From Actinomadura montaniterrae (lineage in GTDB: Bacteria; Actinomycetota; Actinomycetes; Streptosporangiales; Streptosporangiaceae), in NCBI RefSeq assembly GCF_008923365.1, contig NZ_WBMR01000062.1:1-46747 (forward strand): 46,747 nucleotides of DNA, in the 5' to 3' direction. Below the pieces are notes generated by a model. The model saw only the letters and a program-made list of their open reading frames with translations, searched no databases and was not told the DNA's origin. This document shows, one piece after another, positions 23,629 through 31,147 of this stretch. The position numbers were made by a program, and so were the translations under genes. Numbering within the stretch: the first letter of the stretch is position 1; every line of letters begins with the position of its first letter.

Positions 23629-24360
23629 TCACGGCCGGTCGGCAGAACCGGCGTGCACGACCCGGTAGGTGTTCCAGTCGGCGGAGGTCGTCAGCGCGTA
23701 CCGCTCGATGTCGGTCGCGCGGCGGGCGGCCGGCCGCGCGTCGTCGGGGACGGAGCGGAACGCGTCGTAGGCCTCCTTGCCGGACCACTGCGAGTAGACG
23801 ACGACGAAGGAGTTGTCGGGGCCGAGCGTCTCCAGCTCGCCGACCCCCTTGGGGCCCCGCGCGCGCACACCGCGCAGGACGCTCTGCGACCGGTAGCCGG
23901 GGGTGTCGACGAGCCATTCGTGCGCGGCGCTGATCGAGGAGATCAGCGCGCCCTGCCGCTCCGGCTGCACGTCGAAGATCTCGACGACCGTGTAGTCCTC
24001 GCGCTCCGGGGAGATCTCGGGGACCTTCCCCGCGTCCGGGTGGCACTGGCTCAGCTCGACCTCGGCCTGCAGCAGCCGGCCGTAGGTCATGATCTCCAGG
24101 AAGACCGACATGTCGCGGTGCTTGAAGACCTCGCCCGCGTACCACGACTGGAGGTCCTCGACGGCGCGCCACTGGATGAAGTTCAGCGTGCCGAGCCTGT
24201 CCTCGCCCAGGTGGACGGTGCTGGAGATCCAGCCGGGGTAGCCGACACTGTCGACCACCTCCATCGTCTCCTTGAGCAGGCGGTCCCGCTTCTCCGTGGT
24301 GTCGGTCTTGAACAGGTTGATGACGGTCAGGTATCCGTCCTCGGGATTGATGAACGGCAT
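23629..24360 (-). CDS. Tandem ABM-domain oxygenase (JadG/GilOII/AlpJ-like)
   Basis: This 243-aa protein is made of two antibiotic-biosynthesis-monooxygenase ferredoxin-like domains (about 1-110 and 120-235). Characteristic pieces are DGYLTVINLF, PGWISSTVH, GTLNFIQWR and FKHRDMSVF in the first domain, and DYTVVEIFDV and FVVVYSQWSG in the second. This didomain layout and N-terminal wording recall the JadG/GilOII/AlpJ family, which oxidatively opens ring B of angucyclines; simpler ABM proteins make quinones from anthrones. The start is the ATG at 24360 with GGAG upstream. It lies 80 bp after the DJ-1 gene and 84 bp before the halogenase. Subfamily assignment is from memory of motifs and needs alignment. 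Confidence 0.8.
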   Translation of the reverse strand: MPFINPEDGYLTVINLFKTDTTEKRDRLLKETMEVVDSVGYPGWISSTVHLGEDRLGTLNFIQWRAVEDLQSWYAGEVFKHRDMSVFLEIMTYGRLLQAEVELSQCHPDAGKVPEISPEREDYTVVEIFDVQPERQGALISSISAAHEWLVDTPGYRSQSVLRGVRARGPKGVGELETLGPDNSFVVVYSQWSGKEAYDAFRSVPDDARPAARRATDIERYALTTSADWNTYRVVHAGSADRP

Positions 24361-24440
24361 GGTCTCCTCGCCTTTCCACCGGGGGATGTCAGCGCGCTCG
24401 CCGGCCGCGGGCGGCCGCGGCCGGTCCGCGCGGCCGTGCG

Positions 24441-25040
24441 TCAGAGGGGCTCGTCGGCCTGGTAGGGCGGCGCGGGGTAGTACTGCAGCCGCCACTGCAC
24501 CTCCCGGGCGTGGTCCCGGCCGTGCAGGCGGCCCACGATCCACAGCGCCATGTCGATGCCCGCGGAGATCCCCTGGCTGGTGATCAGGTCGCCGTCGACG
24601 ACGTACCGCGCGTTCGGGACCACGGTGACGTCGTCGAGGGCCTGGAGGCGCTCGGTGTAGGCGTGGTGGGTCGTCGCCCGGTGGCCGCGCATCGGCCCGG
24701 CCTCGTGCAGCAGGAACGCGCCGGTGCTCACGCTGGCGGTCCACGCGGCGCTCGCGGCGGTCTTCCGGATCCAGTCCTTGATCGCCGAGTTGCCGAGCTC
24801 GCGCAGCACGCCGGCGCCGCCGGGGACCACCAGGACGTCCAGCGGCGGGTGGTCGTCCAGGGTGTGGCTCGGGACGACCCGCATGCCCTTCTGGCAGCTC
24901 ACGGGGCCGGGCCTTTCGGCGATCAGCGCGGAGGAGTCGGCCCCGTCGCGCAGGATCGAGGAGACGGCGAACACCTCCCACGGACCGGTGAAGTCCAGCT
25001 CGTCCGCGCCGTCGAAGATCAGCAGCCCGTAGCCGGTCAT
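24441..25040 (-). CDS. DJ-1/PfpI-superfamily protein with Cys-to-Ser at the nucleophile
   Basis: This 199-aa class I glutamine-amidotransferase-like protein has ELDFTGPWEVF at the N terminus (the conserved Glu of the family), LDVLVVPGG, and the nucleophile-elbow segment TASVSTGAFLLHEAG. Family members such as isonitrile hydratase have Cys at the elbow (SVCTGAF); here it is Ser105, coded AGC. The downstream TTHH is intact. DJ-1 proteins accompany ring-opening ABM oxygenases in some angucycline clusters, which suggests a tailoring role in handling the ring-opened intermediate. The start is the ATG at 25040. It is the first gene of a leftward operon whose upstream region contains a StrR-like site. 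Confidence 0.85.
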   Translation of the reverse strand: MTGYGLLIFDGADELDFTGPWEVFAVSSILRDGADSSALIAERPGPVSCQKGMRVVPSHTLDDHPPLDVLVVPGGAGVLRELGNSAIKDWIRKTAASAAWTASVSTGAFLLHEAGPMRGHRATTHHAYTERLQALDDVTVVPNARYVVDGDLITSQGISAGIDMALWIVGRLHGRDHAREVQWRLQYYPAPPYQADEPL

Positions 25041-25311
25041 GTGCGCCTGCCTTCCGTCGTGGACCGGAATCGATCGCGGTGTTCGGTGGGGGACGCCGTG
25101 CCCGTCCGGCCCCGGCCGGCGGCATCGCCGACCGGGGCGGTGAACCGTCCAGAGAACACGCTTTATGGATTCCAGGTCGTTTTCTGAAACCCCGCACAGT
25201 CGACGAATTGGTCCGTATTTCCCGTGCATCCCAAGCGTGCGTCGCGGCCGCCGGAGTGTCAAATGTGTCGGCCGCCGCCGCGAATAGGCAAGGGTCATCG
25301 CGAGGGCGCGC

Positions 25312-25341
25312 GTTCAAGTGCGCACACGGCATCGGTTGAAC
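25312..25341. promoter_or_regulatory. StrR-like operator, site 3 (one extra spacer base)
   Basis: GTTCAAGTG, a 12-bp spacer, then CGGTTGAAC. The right half fits the consensus perfectly, the left half has one mismatch, and the spacer is 12 rather than 11 bp. It lies 272 bp upstream of the DJ-1/ABM/halogenase operon, within a 463-bp region (25041-25503) that has no gene. Confidence 0.55.
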
Positions 25342-25420
25342 GGCATGGCCGAGCACGTGAAGCCGAGCACGTGAACCCGCCCACGCCCGCGTCATTGCGG
25401 GGTGGACTTTCACAGAAAAC

Positions 25421-25501
25421 CGTGCGATGGGCAGCGTGGAAGTGCGATGGGCGGGGCCTAAGTGTGATGGGCGGGGGTCGAAGTGCGGGGGGCGGGGCCG
25501 A
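25421..25501. repeat. Four imperfect 20-bp tandem repeats
   Basis: Units of about 20 bp with the core AGTGCGATGGGCGGGGCC start at 25421, 25441, 25461 and 25482. They fill the space up to the stop codon of the antiporter gene. No hairpin is obvious; the function is unknown. Confidence 0.7.
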
Positions 25502-25503
25502 AG

Positions 25504-26739
25504 TCAGCCGACGTATTCCTGCACGGCCGCCTCCGGCTCCCGGGTCGGCCGAATGAGCGACAGCAAGGGCCAGGTGGCGAACGTCGTGATCAGCGCCATC
25601 AGCACCAGGACGGTGAAGAGCCGCCGGTCGATGATCCCGTCGGCGAGCCCCACGTTGAGCGCGATCAGCTCGGTCAGGCCCCGCGTGTTCATGAGCGCCG
25701 CGATCGTGGCGGACTCGCGCGGCGGCAGCCCGCAGAGCCGGGAGATCCCGTAGGAGGGCACCAGCTTCCCGGCGCAGGCGACGACCACCACGACCCCGAG
25801 CAGCAGGAGGGCCTTCCCGCGGACCGCGCCGATGTTCAGCGACAGGCCCGTGACCACGAAGAAGAGCGGCAGCAGCAGGCTCCCCACCTGGTCCATCGCG
25901 CGCAGCACGTCCGCGTCGGGCGCCCGCTTCCGGCCGTGCATCGCCAGGCCGGCGAGGAACGCGCCGAACACCGGGTGCAGGCCGAGCGAGGCGGTCACCC
26001 AGGCGCTCCCCATGGCCAGCGCGAACGCGACCGGCGCCGGGCTGGACAGCACCGACCGGCCCCGGTCCGTCCACCACGCCAGCGCGGGACGCACGACCGC
26101 CAGCATCACCACCACGAACCCGCCGACCAGCAGGATCGTCACCGGGAGCGGGAACCGGCCGGTGCGGCCGCCACCGATCAGCGCCGCGGCCAGCACCAGC
26201 CAGGCCAGCGCGTCCATGATCCCGGCCGCGGCGGTCGCGACGACGCCGGCGGTCGTCCTGGCGAGGCCGCGCTCGCGCACGATCGCCGCGAGGACGGGCA
26301 GCGCGGTGATGGACGTCGCCACGCCCATGAACAGCAGGAAGGAGCGGCCGTGGCCGCGCATGCCGAGGTCGGCGAACTCCGGGTGCAGGAGCAGCACGCA
26401 CCCCATCCCGAGCGCCATCGGCACCAGGAGCGCGCCCAGCGCGAGCAGCGGCACGACCCGGCCGTGCCCGCGGATCGCGCCGAGTTCCAGCTCGTACCCG
26501 ACCGAGAACATGAAGACCACGATGGCGACCTGCGAAAGCATGGTCAGGTAGGGCAGCGCGTCGCTCGGGAACAGCCGGCCGTCGAGATGGCCGGGCAATC
26601 GTCCGAGCAGGCTCGGGCCCAGCAGGATCCCCGCGATGATCTGCCCGACGACGGCCGGCTGACCGCACCTGCGCGCCGCCGCGCCGAGCAGCGTGGCGGT
26701 CACGAAGACCAGTGCGATATCGCCGATGACCACGGCCAC
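25504..26739 (-). CDS. CPA2-family cation/proton antiporter
   Basis: This is a hydrophobic protein of about 411 aa with some 12 membrane segments, of the NapA/KefB-like Na+(K+)/H+ antiporter family. Family landmarks are VGQIIAGILLGPSLLG near the N terminus, GVATSITALPVLAAIV with the conserved TxxxD-type unwound region, and FGAFLAGLAM. There is no upstream ATG in frame; the GTG at 26739 with GGAAC 6 bp before it is the best start, with GTG 26733 as an alternative. Such antiporters occur beside antibiotic genes as export or pH-homeostasis helpers. Whether it serves the product or general physiology is unclear. Confidence 0.85.
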   Translation of the reverse strand: MAVVIGDIALVFVTATLLGAAARRCGQPAVVGQIIAGILLGPSLLGRLPGHLDGRLFPSDALPYLTMLSQVAIVVFMFSVGYELELGAIRGHGRVVPLLALGALLVPMALGMGCVLLLHPEFADLGMRGHGRSFLLFMGVATSITALPVLAAIVRERGLARTTAGVVATAAAGIMDALAWLVLAAALIGGGRTGRFPLPVTILLVGGFVVVMLAVVRPALAWWTDRGRSVLSSPAPVAFALAMGSAWVTASLGLHPVFGAFLAGLAMHGRKRAPDADVLRAMDQVGSLLLPLFFVVTGLSLNIGAVRGKALLLLGVVVVVACAGKLVPSYGISRLCGLPPRESATIAALMNTRGLTELIALNVGLADGIIDRRLFTVLVLMALITTFATWPLLSLIRPTREPEAAVQEYVG

Positions 26740-27095
26740 TACCGGTTCCAATGGACGACCTCGTCTCGCATCTCGACGAATTGCCGGGAGCACGTTCGGA
26801 AACGGTGGTGAATTCCGGGTGAACGACACTCCTCGCGATTTCACCGGAAGGCTAGGCAGGGGATTCGGCACTGTCCATTTCGTGCCCGCCGGTGCGGGCG
26901 GGCGGTGAACGCCGCGGTCATTTCGGCGGATCGGTGCCACCGGATTGTGCGCGTCCGCCGGCGGCGCCTCGCCTGGTGGCGTCCGCGCGTTCAGGAGCCA
27001 TTCGGCGTGCGCGGGCCACCATCGGTCACGAAGAGGATTCGCCAGGGCGGCGCGGTGAAAGGGAGGGCGGACGGCGACGGGAAAGGCCGATTCGC
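26740..27095. other. Intergenic region between TetR and antiporter genes
   Basis: This 356-bp region has no credible ORF. A short inverted repeat (CCCGCC and GGCGGG around a GGTGCG loop, 26885-26902) could be a weak terminator for the TetR transcript. I could not identify a promoter for the antiporter with confidence. Confidence 0.4.
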
Positions 27096-27710
27096 TCAGG
27101 CCTTGATGAAGCAGTCCCCCAGCGACGCCTCGAGCCGGTCGAAGGCCTGGTCGGCGGCCGTCGCGAGCATGCGGACGATCTCGTCGCGCGGCCGGCCGTC
27201 CAGCACGCGCCGGAAGGCCTCCCCGAACAGCACGCGGTGGACCGACGCGAGCTGCGCGACGACGATCCGCTGCAGCGGGTCGTCCTGCCCGGTCTCGGCG
27301 GCGATGGCGTCGCCGAGCGCCTGCTCGCGCAGGTCGGCGATCTCGCGCACCCGCGCGGTGAGGATGCGGCTGTTCTGCACCATCTGGGCGAACGCCGGGG
27401 TGGGGACGGCGTCCTCCGCGGCGATCCGGGCGGTGAAGTCGCGGCGGATCGCGGTGAGCGCGTTCTCCCCGGCGGGGCGCGCGGTGACGGTGTCGGCCAG
27501 GCTGCGGATGATCACCTCGGCCCGGTCGAAGACCAGGTCCTCCTTGCGGGGGAAGTAGTTCGTCACGGTCATCTTGGACACGCCGGCCGCGTCGGCGACC
27601 TCGATGATCTTCACTTCGTCGAAGCCCTTGGCCTCGAACAGCCGCATCGCGACGTTCGAGAGGGCCTGGCGCGTCTCCTGCTTGCGACGCTCCCGCAGTC
27701 CCATGGCCAT
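27096..27710 (-). CDS. TetR-family repressor of the exporter genes
   Basis: This 204-aa regulator has an N-terminal TetR helix-turn-helix (about residues 8-55: RQALSNVAMRLFEAKGFDEVKI, then VADAAGVSKMTVTNYFPRKEDLV). The C-terminal part is a ligand-binding helical domain. The start is the ATG at 27710 or 27704; a further ATG at 27728 would reach the edge of the operator region. It is divergent from the MMPL exporter across a 155-bp region packed with inverted repeats. The promoter core seen there recurs before the MFS exporter. The likely inducer is the cluster's own product, by inference. Confidence 0.9.
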   Translation of the reverse strand: MAMGLRERRKQETRQALSNVAMRLFEAKGFDEVKIIEVADAAGVSKMTVTNYFPRKEDLVFDRAEVIIRSLADTVTARPAGENALTAIRRDFTARIAAEDAVPTPAFAQMVQNSRILTARVREIADLREQALGDAIAAETGQDDPLQRIVVAQLASVHRVLFGEAFRRVLDGRPRDEIVRMLATAADQAFDRLEASLGDCFIKA

Positions 27711-27733
27711 GGCAGCACCGTAACACAAAATAT

Positions 27734-27800
27734 GTCAGACCAGAATTCTAGGTCTGACCAGTGTCCTTGCCTTGACATAAATTTTGGCCCGTCGTACGTT
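27734..27800. promoter_or_regulatory. Divergent TetR/MMPL operator and promoter
   Basis: An inverted repeat GTCAGACC-N9-GGTCTGAC lies at 27734-27758 around AGAATTCT. Further on, a rightward promoter has -35 TTGACA (27772-27777), a 17-bp spacer beginning TAAATTTT, and -10 TACGTT (27795-27800). TTGACATAAATTT is identical to the start of the MFS promoter at 18828. ATGTCAGACC at 27732-27741 also resembles ATGTCGGACT at 18841-18850. Confidence 0.65.
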
Positions 27801-27865
27801 CGTGCCGTGCCGCGACGGCCCGCGGTGCGGCGTGCAGCGAACCCCAGGCTCCTAGCGAGGTCACG

Positions 27866-30022
27866 ATGTCGATACTCGGAACGGCCGGCCGCGCCTGCTT
27901 CCGTCACCGCTGGACCACCTTGCTGGCCTGGATCGCCGGCCTGGCCTGCCTGGTGACGCTGTGGCAGCTCTACGGGGCCAGCCCCGACAACGACGTCAAC
28001 ACCAGCGACCCCGGCCAGACCCTGCTCGACCGGCACTTCCCCCAGCAGTCCGGCGACCGGCTCACCGTCGCGATCAAGTCCGCGGCGCCGGTCACCGACG
28101 CCGCCGTGCGCCCCCGGGTGGAGGCCGCGCTGGCGCCGCTGCGCACCGCGCCGCACGTCTCTGGGGTCAGTGATCCGTACGCGCACGTGTCCCGCAACGG
28201 GCACATCGCGTTCGCGACCGTGCAGTTCACCGAACCGGGCACGTCCCTGCCGACCAGCGAGATCAAGAAGCTGATGAAGCAGGCGACCGAGGCGTCCGGG
28301 CACGGCGTGACGTTCACGCTGGGCGGCGACGTCGTCGACAAGATCGACGCACCGTCCGGCGGGTCCTCCGACGGGATCGGCGTCGCGGCCGCCATGATCG
28401 TGCTGCTCATCGCGTTCGGGTCGTTCCTCGCGATGGGGCTCCCGGTCGCGACCGCGCTGTTCGGCATCGGCACCGGGCTGTCGCTGCTCAAGCTGCTCGG
28501 GCACCTGTTCCCGGCGCCGTCCTACTCCCCCATCATCGCCACCGGCATCGGCCTCGGCGTCGGCGTGGACTACGCGCTGTTCATCGTCACCCGGTTCCGC
28601 GACGAGCTGCGGGCGGGCGCCGATCCGGAGACCGCCACGGTCACCACGATGCGCACCGCCGGACGCTCCGTGCTCACCGCCGGGATCACCGTCGTGATCG
28701 CGATGCTGGGCCTGCTGGCGCTGCGCGAGTCGCTGATGAACGGCGTCGCGGTGGCCGCCGCCGCGACGGTCGCGATGACCGTGCTGGCCTCGATGACGCT
28801 GCTGCCCGCCTTCCTCGGCTTCACCGGCACGCGGCTGGCGAAGCCGTCCCGGTTCACGTTCCGGCGGCGGCGCACGGGCACGGACGCCGCCGGCGAACCG
28901 AACGCCGCCGGACGGTGGGCCTCGTTCATCCAGCGGCGACCGGTGGTCGCGACGGTGAGCGCCCTCGCCGTGATCCTGGCCCTCGCCGCGCCCGTCCTGT
29001 CCATGCGCCTGTCGATGCCGGACGAGTCGACGCAGCCGCGCGGGTCGATGAGCTACGCGACGTACAGGACGATGTCCGAGGGGTTCGGCCCCGGCTTCGA
29101 CGCGCCGCTGATCGTGGCGGCGAAGCTCCCGTCGCGGGCCGCCGCGCCGGACGCCGCCGCCCGGATCGCGGGCGCCCTGCGGTCCCGGCCCGGGGTCGCC
29201 GAGGTCGCGCCGCCCGTCGTCGCGGCCGACGGCCGGGCCCTGATGATCATCGCCTACCCGACCACCCAGGAGCAGGCCGCGGCGACGAACGCGCTGGTGA
29301 AGACCCTGACCTCGGACACGCTGCCGCGGGCCACCGCCGGCACCGGGGTGCGCGCCTACCTGACCGGCCCGAACGCGGGGAACATCAGGTTCACGAACTT
29401 CATCGGGCAGCGGCTGCCGTGGGTCATCGCGATCGTCCTGGTGCTGTCGATGCTGCTGGTCCTCGCGATGTTCCGGTCCGCGGTGATCATGGTCACCGCG
29501 GCGGTGATGAACCTGCTGTCGATCATGGCCTCGTACGGGGTGCTGACCGCCGTGACCCAGTGGGGCTGGGGCGGCGGGCTCGTCGGCTTCCCGGAGAAGA
29601 TGCCGGTCACCACCTGGGTCCCGGTCTTCCTGTTCGTGATCCTCTTCGGGCTCTCGATGGACTACCAGGTGTTCCTGCTGTCCCGGATCCGGGAGTCCTG
29701 GCTGGACGGCGACACCAACTCGGCGGCGGTGTCCCGCGGCCTGTCGGTCACCGCCCGCGTCATCTCCGCCGCCGCCGCGATCATGGTCGTGGTGTTCTTC
29801 GGGTTCGTCGCGACCGCCGACGTCGCGGTGAAGCAGATCGGCCTCGGCCTCGGGGTGGCGGTCCTCATCGACGCGACGGTCGTGCGGCTCGTCCTCGTGC
29901 CCGCGGTGATGGAACTGCTGGGCCGGGCGAACTGGTGGATGCCGTCCTGGCTGGACCGCGTCCTGCCGCGGGTCGAGGAGCCGCTCGCCCCGGAGCCCGC
30001 CCCGAAGCCGACCGCCGCCTGA
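27866..30022 (+). CDS. MMPL-family (RND-type) exporter
   Basis: This 718-aa membrane protein has two MMPL halves. Each starts with a membrane helix followed by a large extracytoplasmic loop and a block of five helices (about 170-320 and 510-700). The transmembrane proton-relay region GLGVGVDYALFIVTRFRDEL in the first half and LFGLSMDYQVFLLSRIRESW in the second are characteristic. Homologues beside aromatic polyketide genes (ActII-ORF3 type) export the antibiotic. Transcribed divergently from its presumed TetR repressor, it is convergent with the StrR-like regulator. Confidence 0.93.
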   Translation: MSILGTAGRACFRHRWTTLLAWIAGLACLVTLWQLYGASPDNDVNTSDPGQTLLDRHFPQQSGDRLTVAIKSAAPVTDAAVRPRVEAALAPLRTAPHVSGVSDPYAHVSRNGHIAFATVQFTEPGTSLPTSEIKKLMKQATEASGHGVTFTLGGDVVDKIDAPSGGSSDGIGVAAAMIVLLIAFGSFLAMGLPVATALFGIGTGLSLLKLLGHLFPAPSYSPIIATGIGLGVGVDYALFIVTRFRDELRAGADPETATVTTMRTAGRSVLTAGITVVIAMLGLLALRESLMNGVAVAAAATVAMTVLASMTLLPAFLGFTGTRLAKPSRFTFRRRRTGTDAAGEPNAAGRWASFIQRRPVVATVSALAVILALAAPVLSMRLSMPDESTQPRGSMSYATYRTMSEGFGPGFDAPLIVAAKLPSRAAAPDAAARIAGALRSRPGVAEVAPPVVAADGRALMIIAYPTTQEQAAATNALVKTLTSDTLPRATAGTGVRAYLTGPNAGNIRFTNFIGQRLPWVIAIVLVLSMLLVLAMFRSAVIMVTAAVMNLLSIMASYGVLTAVTQWGWGGGLVGFPEKMPVTTWVPVFLFVILFGLSMDYQVFLLSRIRESWLDGDTNSAAVSRGLSVTARVISAAAAIMVVVFFGFVATADVAVKQIGLGLGVAVLIDATVVRLVLVPAVMELLGRANWWMPSWLDRVLPRVEEPLAPEPAPKPTAA

Positions 30023-30042
30023 TCCCGGCGGCCGGCCGGCCG

Positions 30043-30112
30043 CCGGGACCCGCGACCTCACCGGGACCGCGGGCCTCACCGGGACCCGCGACCTCACCGG
30101 GACCGCGGATCC
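30043..30112. repeat. 18-bp tandem repeats after the MMPL gene
   Basis: There are four units of the pattern CCGGGACCCGCGACCTCA, alternating with a CCGGGACCGCGGGCCTCA variant (A-B-A-B'), starting 21 bp after the MMPL stop. CGCGGG/CCCGCG pairs allow hairpins, and a TTTTT run follows at 30114. The array may act as the terminator between the convergent MMPL and StrR-like genes. Confidence 0.7.
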
Positions 30113-30121
30113 TTTTTCCTT

Positions 30122-31147
30122 TCACAGGCCGGAGGCGGACGGGTTGATCACCTGGGCCCGCGAATCGAGTTCCTGGGCGAAGTCGCTCCACATTTGCGAG
30201 TAGTGACGGGCGAGCTGCAGGACGGTCGCGACACAATGCGGCGGAACCGCCGCGGCCGGATCCGGGTGGGCGAGGCTGACCGCATTGATGTGCAGCAGGC
30301 GGAGCATGCCCCGCCCGCGTTCGCTGCTATGCAGCGACGGGTCGCGGGAAAGCCGCTCCACGATGACGGACGGATTGGCGCCCCCGGCGGTACGCGGACC
30401 CCGGGCCGGACGGCCGGCCGCGCGCACCGCTGACGCACTCCTATTTCCGGGTTCGGTGCCGCGGGCCGCGGCCGGCTTTTTCCGTACCGGCGGCTCGCCG
30501 CGTTCCAGGCGCTTGCGCACATCGAGGACCGTCGCCGGGGACATCCCGACCGCACGGGCCACATCCCGCAGCGACGCCTCCGGCTGCTCGGTGAGCAATT
30601 CCGCGGCGCGCTTCCTGGCCTCGCTGGTGTCCAGCGGCCGGACCTTTCCATCCCTTCCGACGCGCGCGTCCGCCTGCTTCGACTGTTTCGCCGACCGGCG
30701 CCGAATGGACGCGATGGTCTTCGGCGCCAGACCGGCGACCTCGGCGATGGCACGGTCCGACAGGTGCGGATGCGTGGAGATGATCCGCTCGGCGGCGGCC
30801 CGGCGGTCGGCCTGCCGCAGCGGAAGCCCGTGCGCGATGTTCTCCTGGACGGCGCGCAGGAACATGTCCGCCTCGCTGTCCTCGGTGAACACCACCTCGA
30901 TGGTCTCGCGGCCCTGCAGCGACGCCACCATCAGACGGTGCATCCCGTCGATGACGCGCATGGTGCGCCGGTCCACCAGGATGGGCGGGAGCGGTGTCTC
31001 CATCTCGGCGAGCCGCGCGACGTGGGCACGGTCCACACCGTTCAACCGCGGCGAGTCGCCGGCCCGGAGCGAGACGATCGGCACGGTTTCCATCGAGCTC
31101 TGATCTCGGTATCCCGAATGATGCGGATGATCACCTGGGCGGGTCAT
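30122..31147 (-). CDS. StrR-family pathway-specific activator (ParB-like domain)
   Basis: This 341-aa regulator has an N-terminal ParB/Spo0J-like domain (about residues 20-110) with the StrR-family signature LPPILVDRRTMRVIDGMHRL. Then come NIAHGLPLRQADRRAAAERII and a helix-turn-helix SDRAIAEVAGLAPKTIASIRRRS. A second helix-turn-helix-like segment (SLRDVARAVGMSPATVLDVRKRL, about 215-240) and a variable C-terminal region follow. StrR, NovG, Bbr and KasT are established activators that bind GTTCRACTG-N11-CRGTYGAAC. Sites of this pattern occur in the window before three cluster transcripts, so this gene is the probable master activator. The start is the ATG at 31147 with AGGGGAG upstream. It may end the cluster on the right. 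Confidence 0.92.
   Translation of the reverse strand: MTRPGDHPHHSGYRDQSSMETVPIVSLRAGDSPRLNGVDRAHVARLAEMETPLPPILVDRRTMRVIDGMHRLMVASLQGRETIEVVFTEDSEADMFLRAVQENIAHGLPLRQADRRAAAERIISTHPHLSDRAIAEVAGLAPKTIASIRRRSAKQSKQADARVGRDGKVRPLDTSEARKRAAELLTEQPEASLRDVARAVGMSPATVLDVRKRLERGEPPVRKKPAAARGTEPGNRSASAVRAAGRPARGPRTAGGANPSVIVERLSRDPSLHSSERGRGMLRLLHINAVSLAHPDPAAAVPPHCVATVLQLARHYSQMWSDFAQELDSRAQVINPSASGL

Noticed and set aside
31037..31050. GTTCAACCG half-site inside the StrR-like coding sequence, a possible autoregulatory site
   Set aside because: The partner half at the N11 position (CGGCCCGGA) matches poorly and the site is inside codons for a conserved LNGVDRA stretch, so chance is likely.
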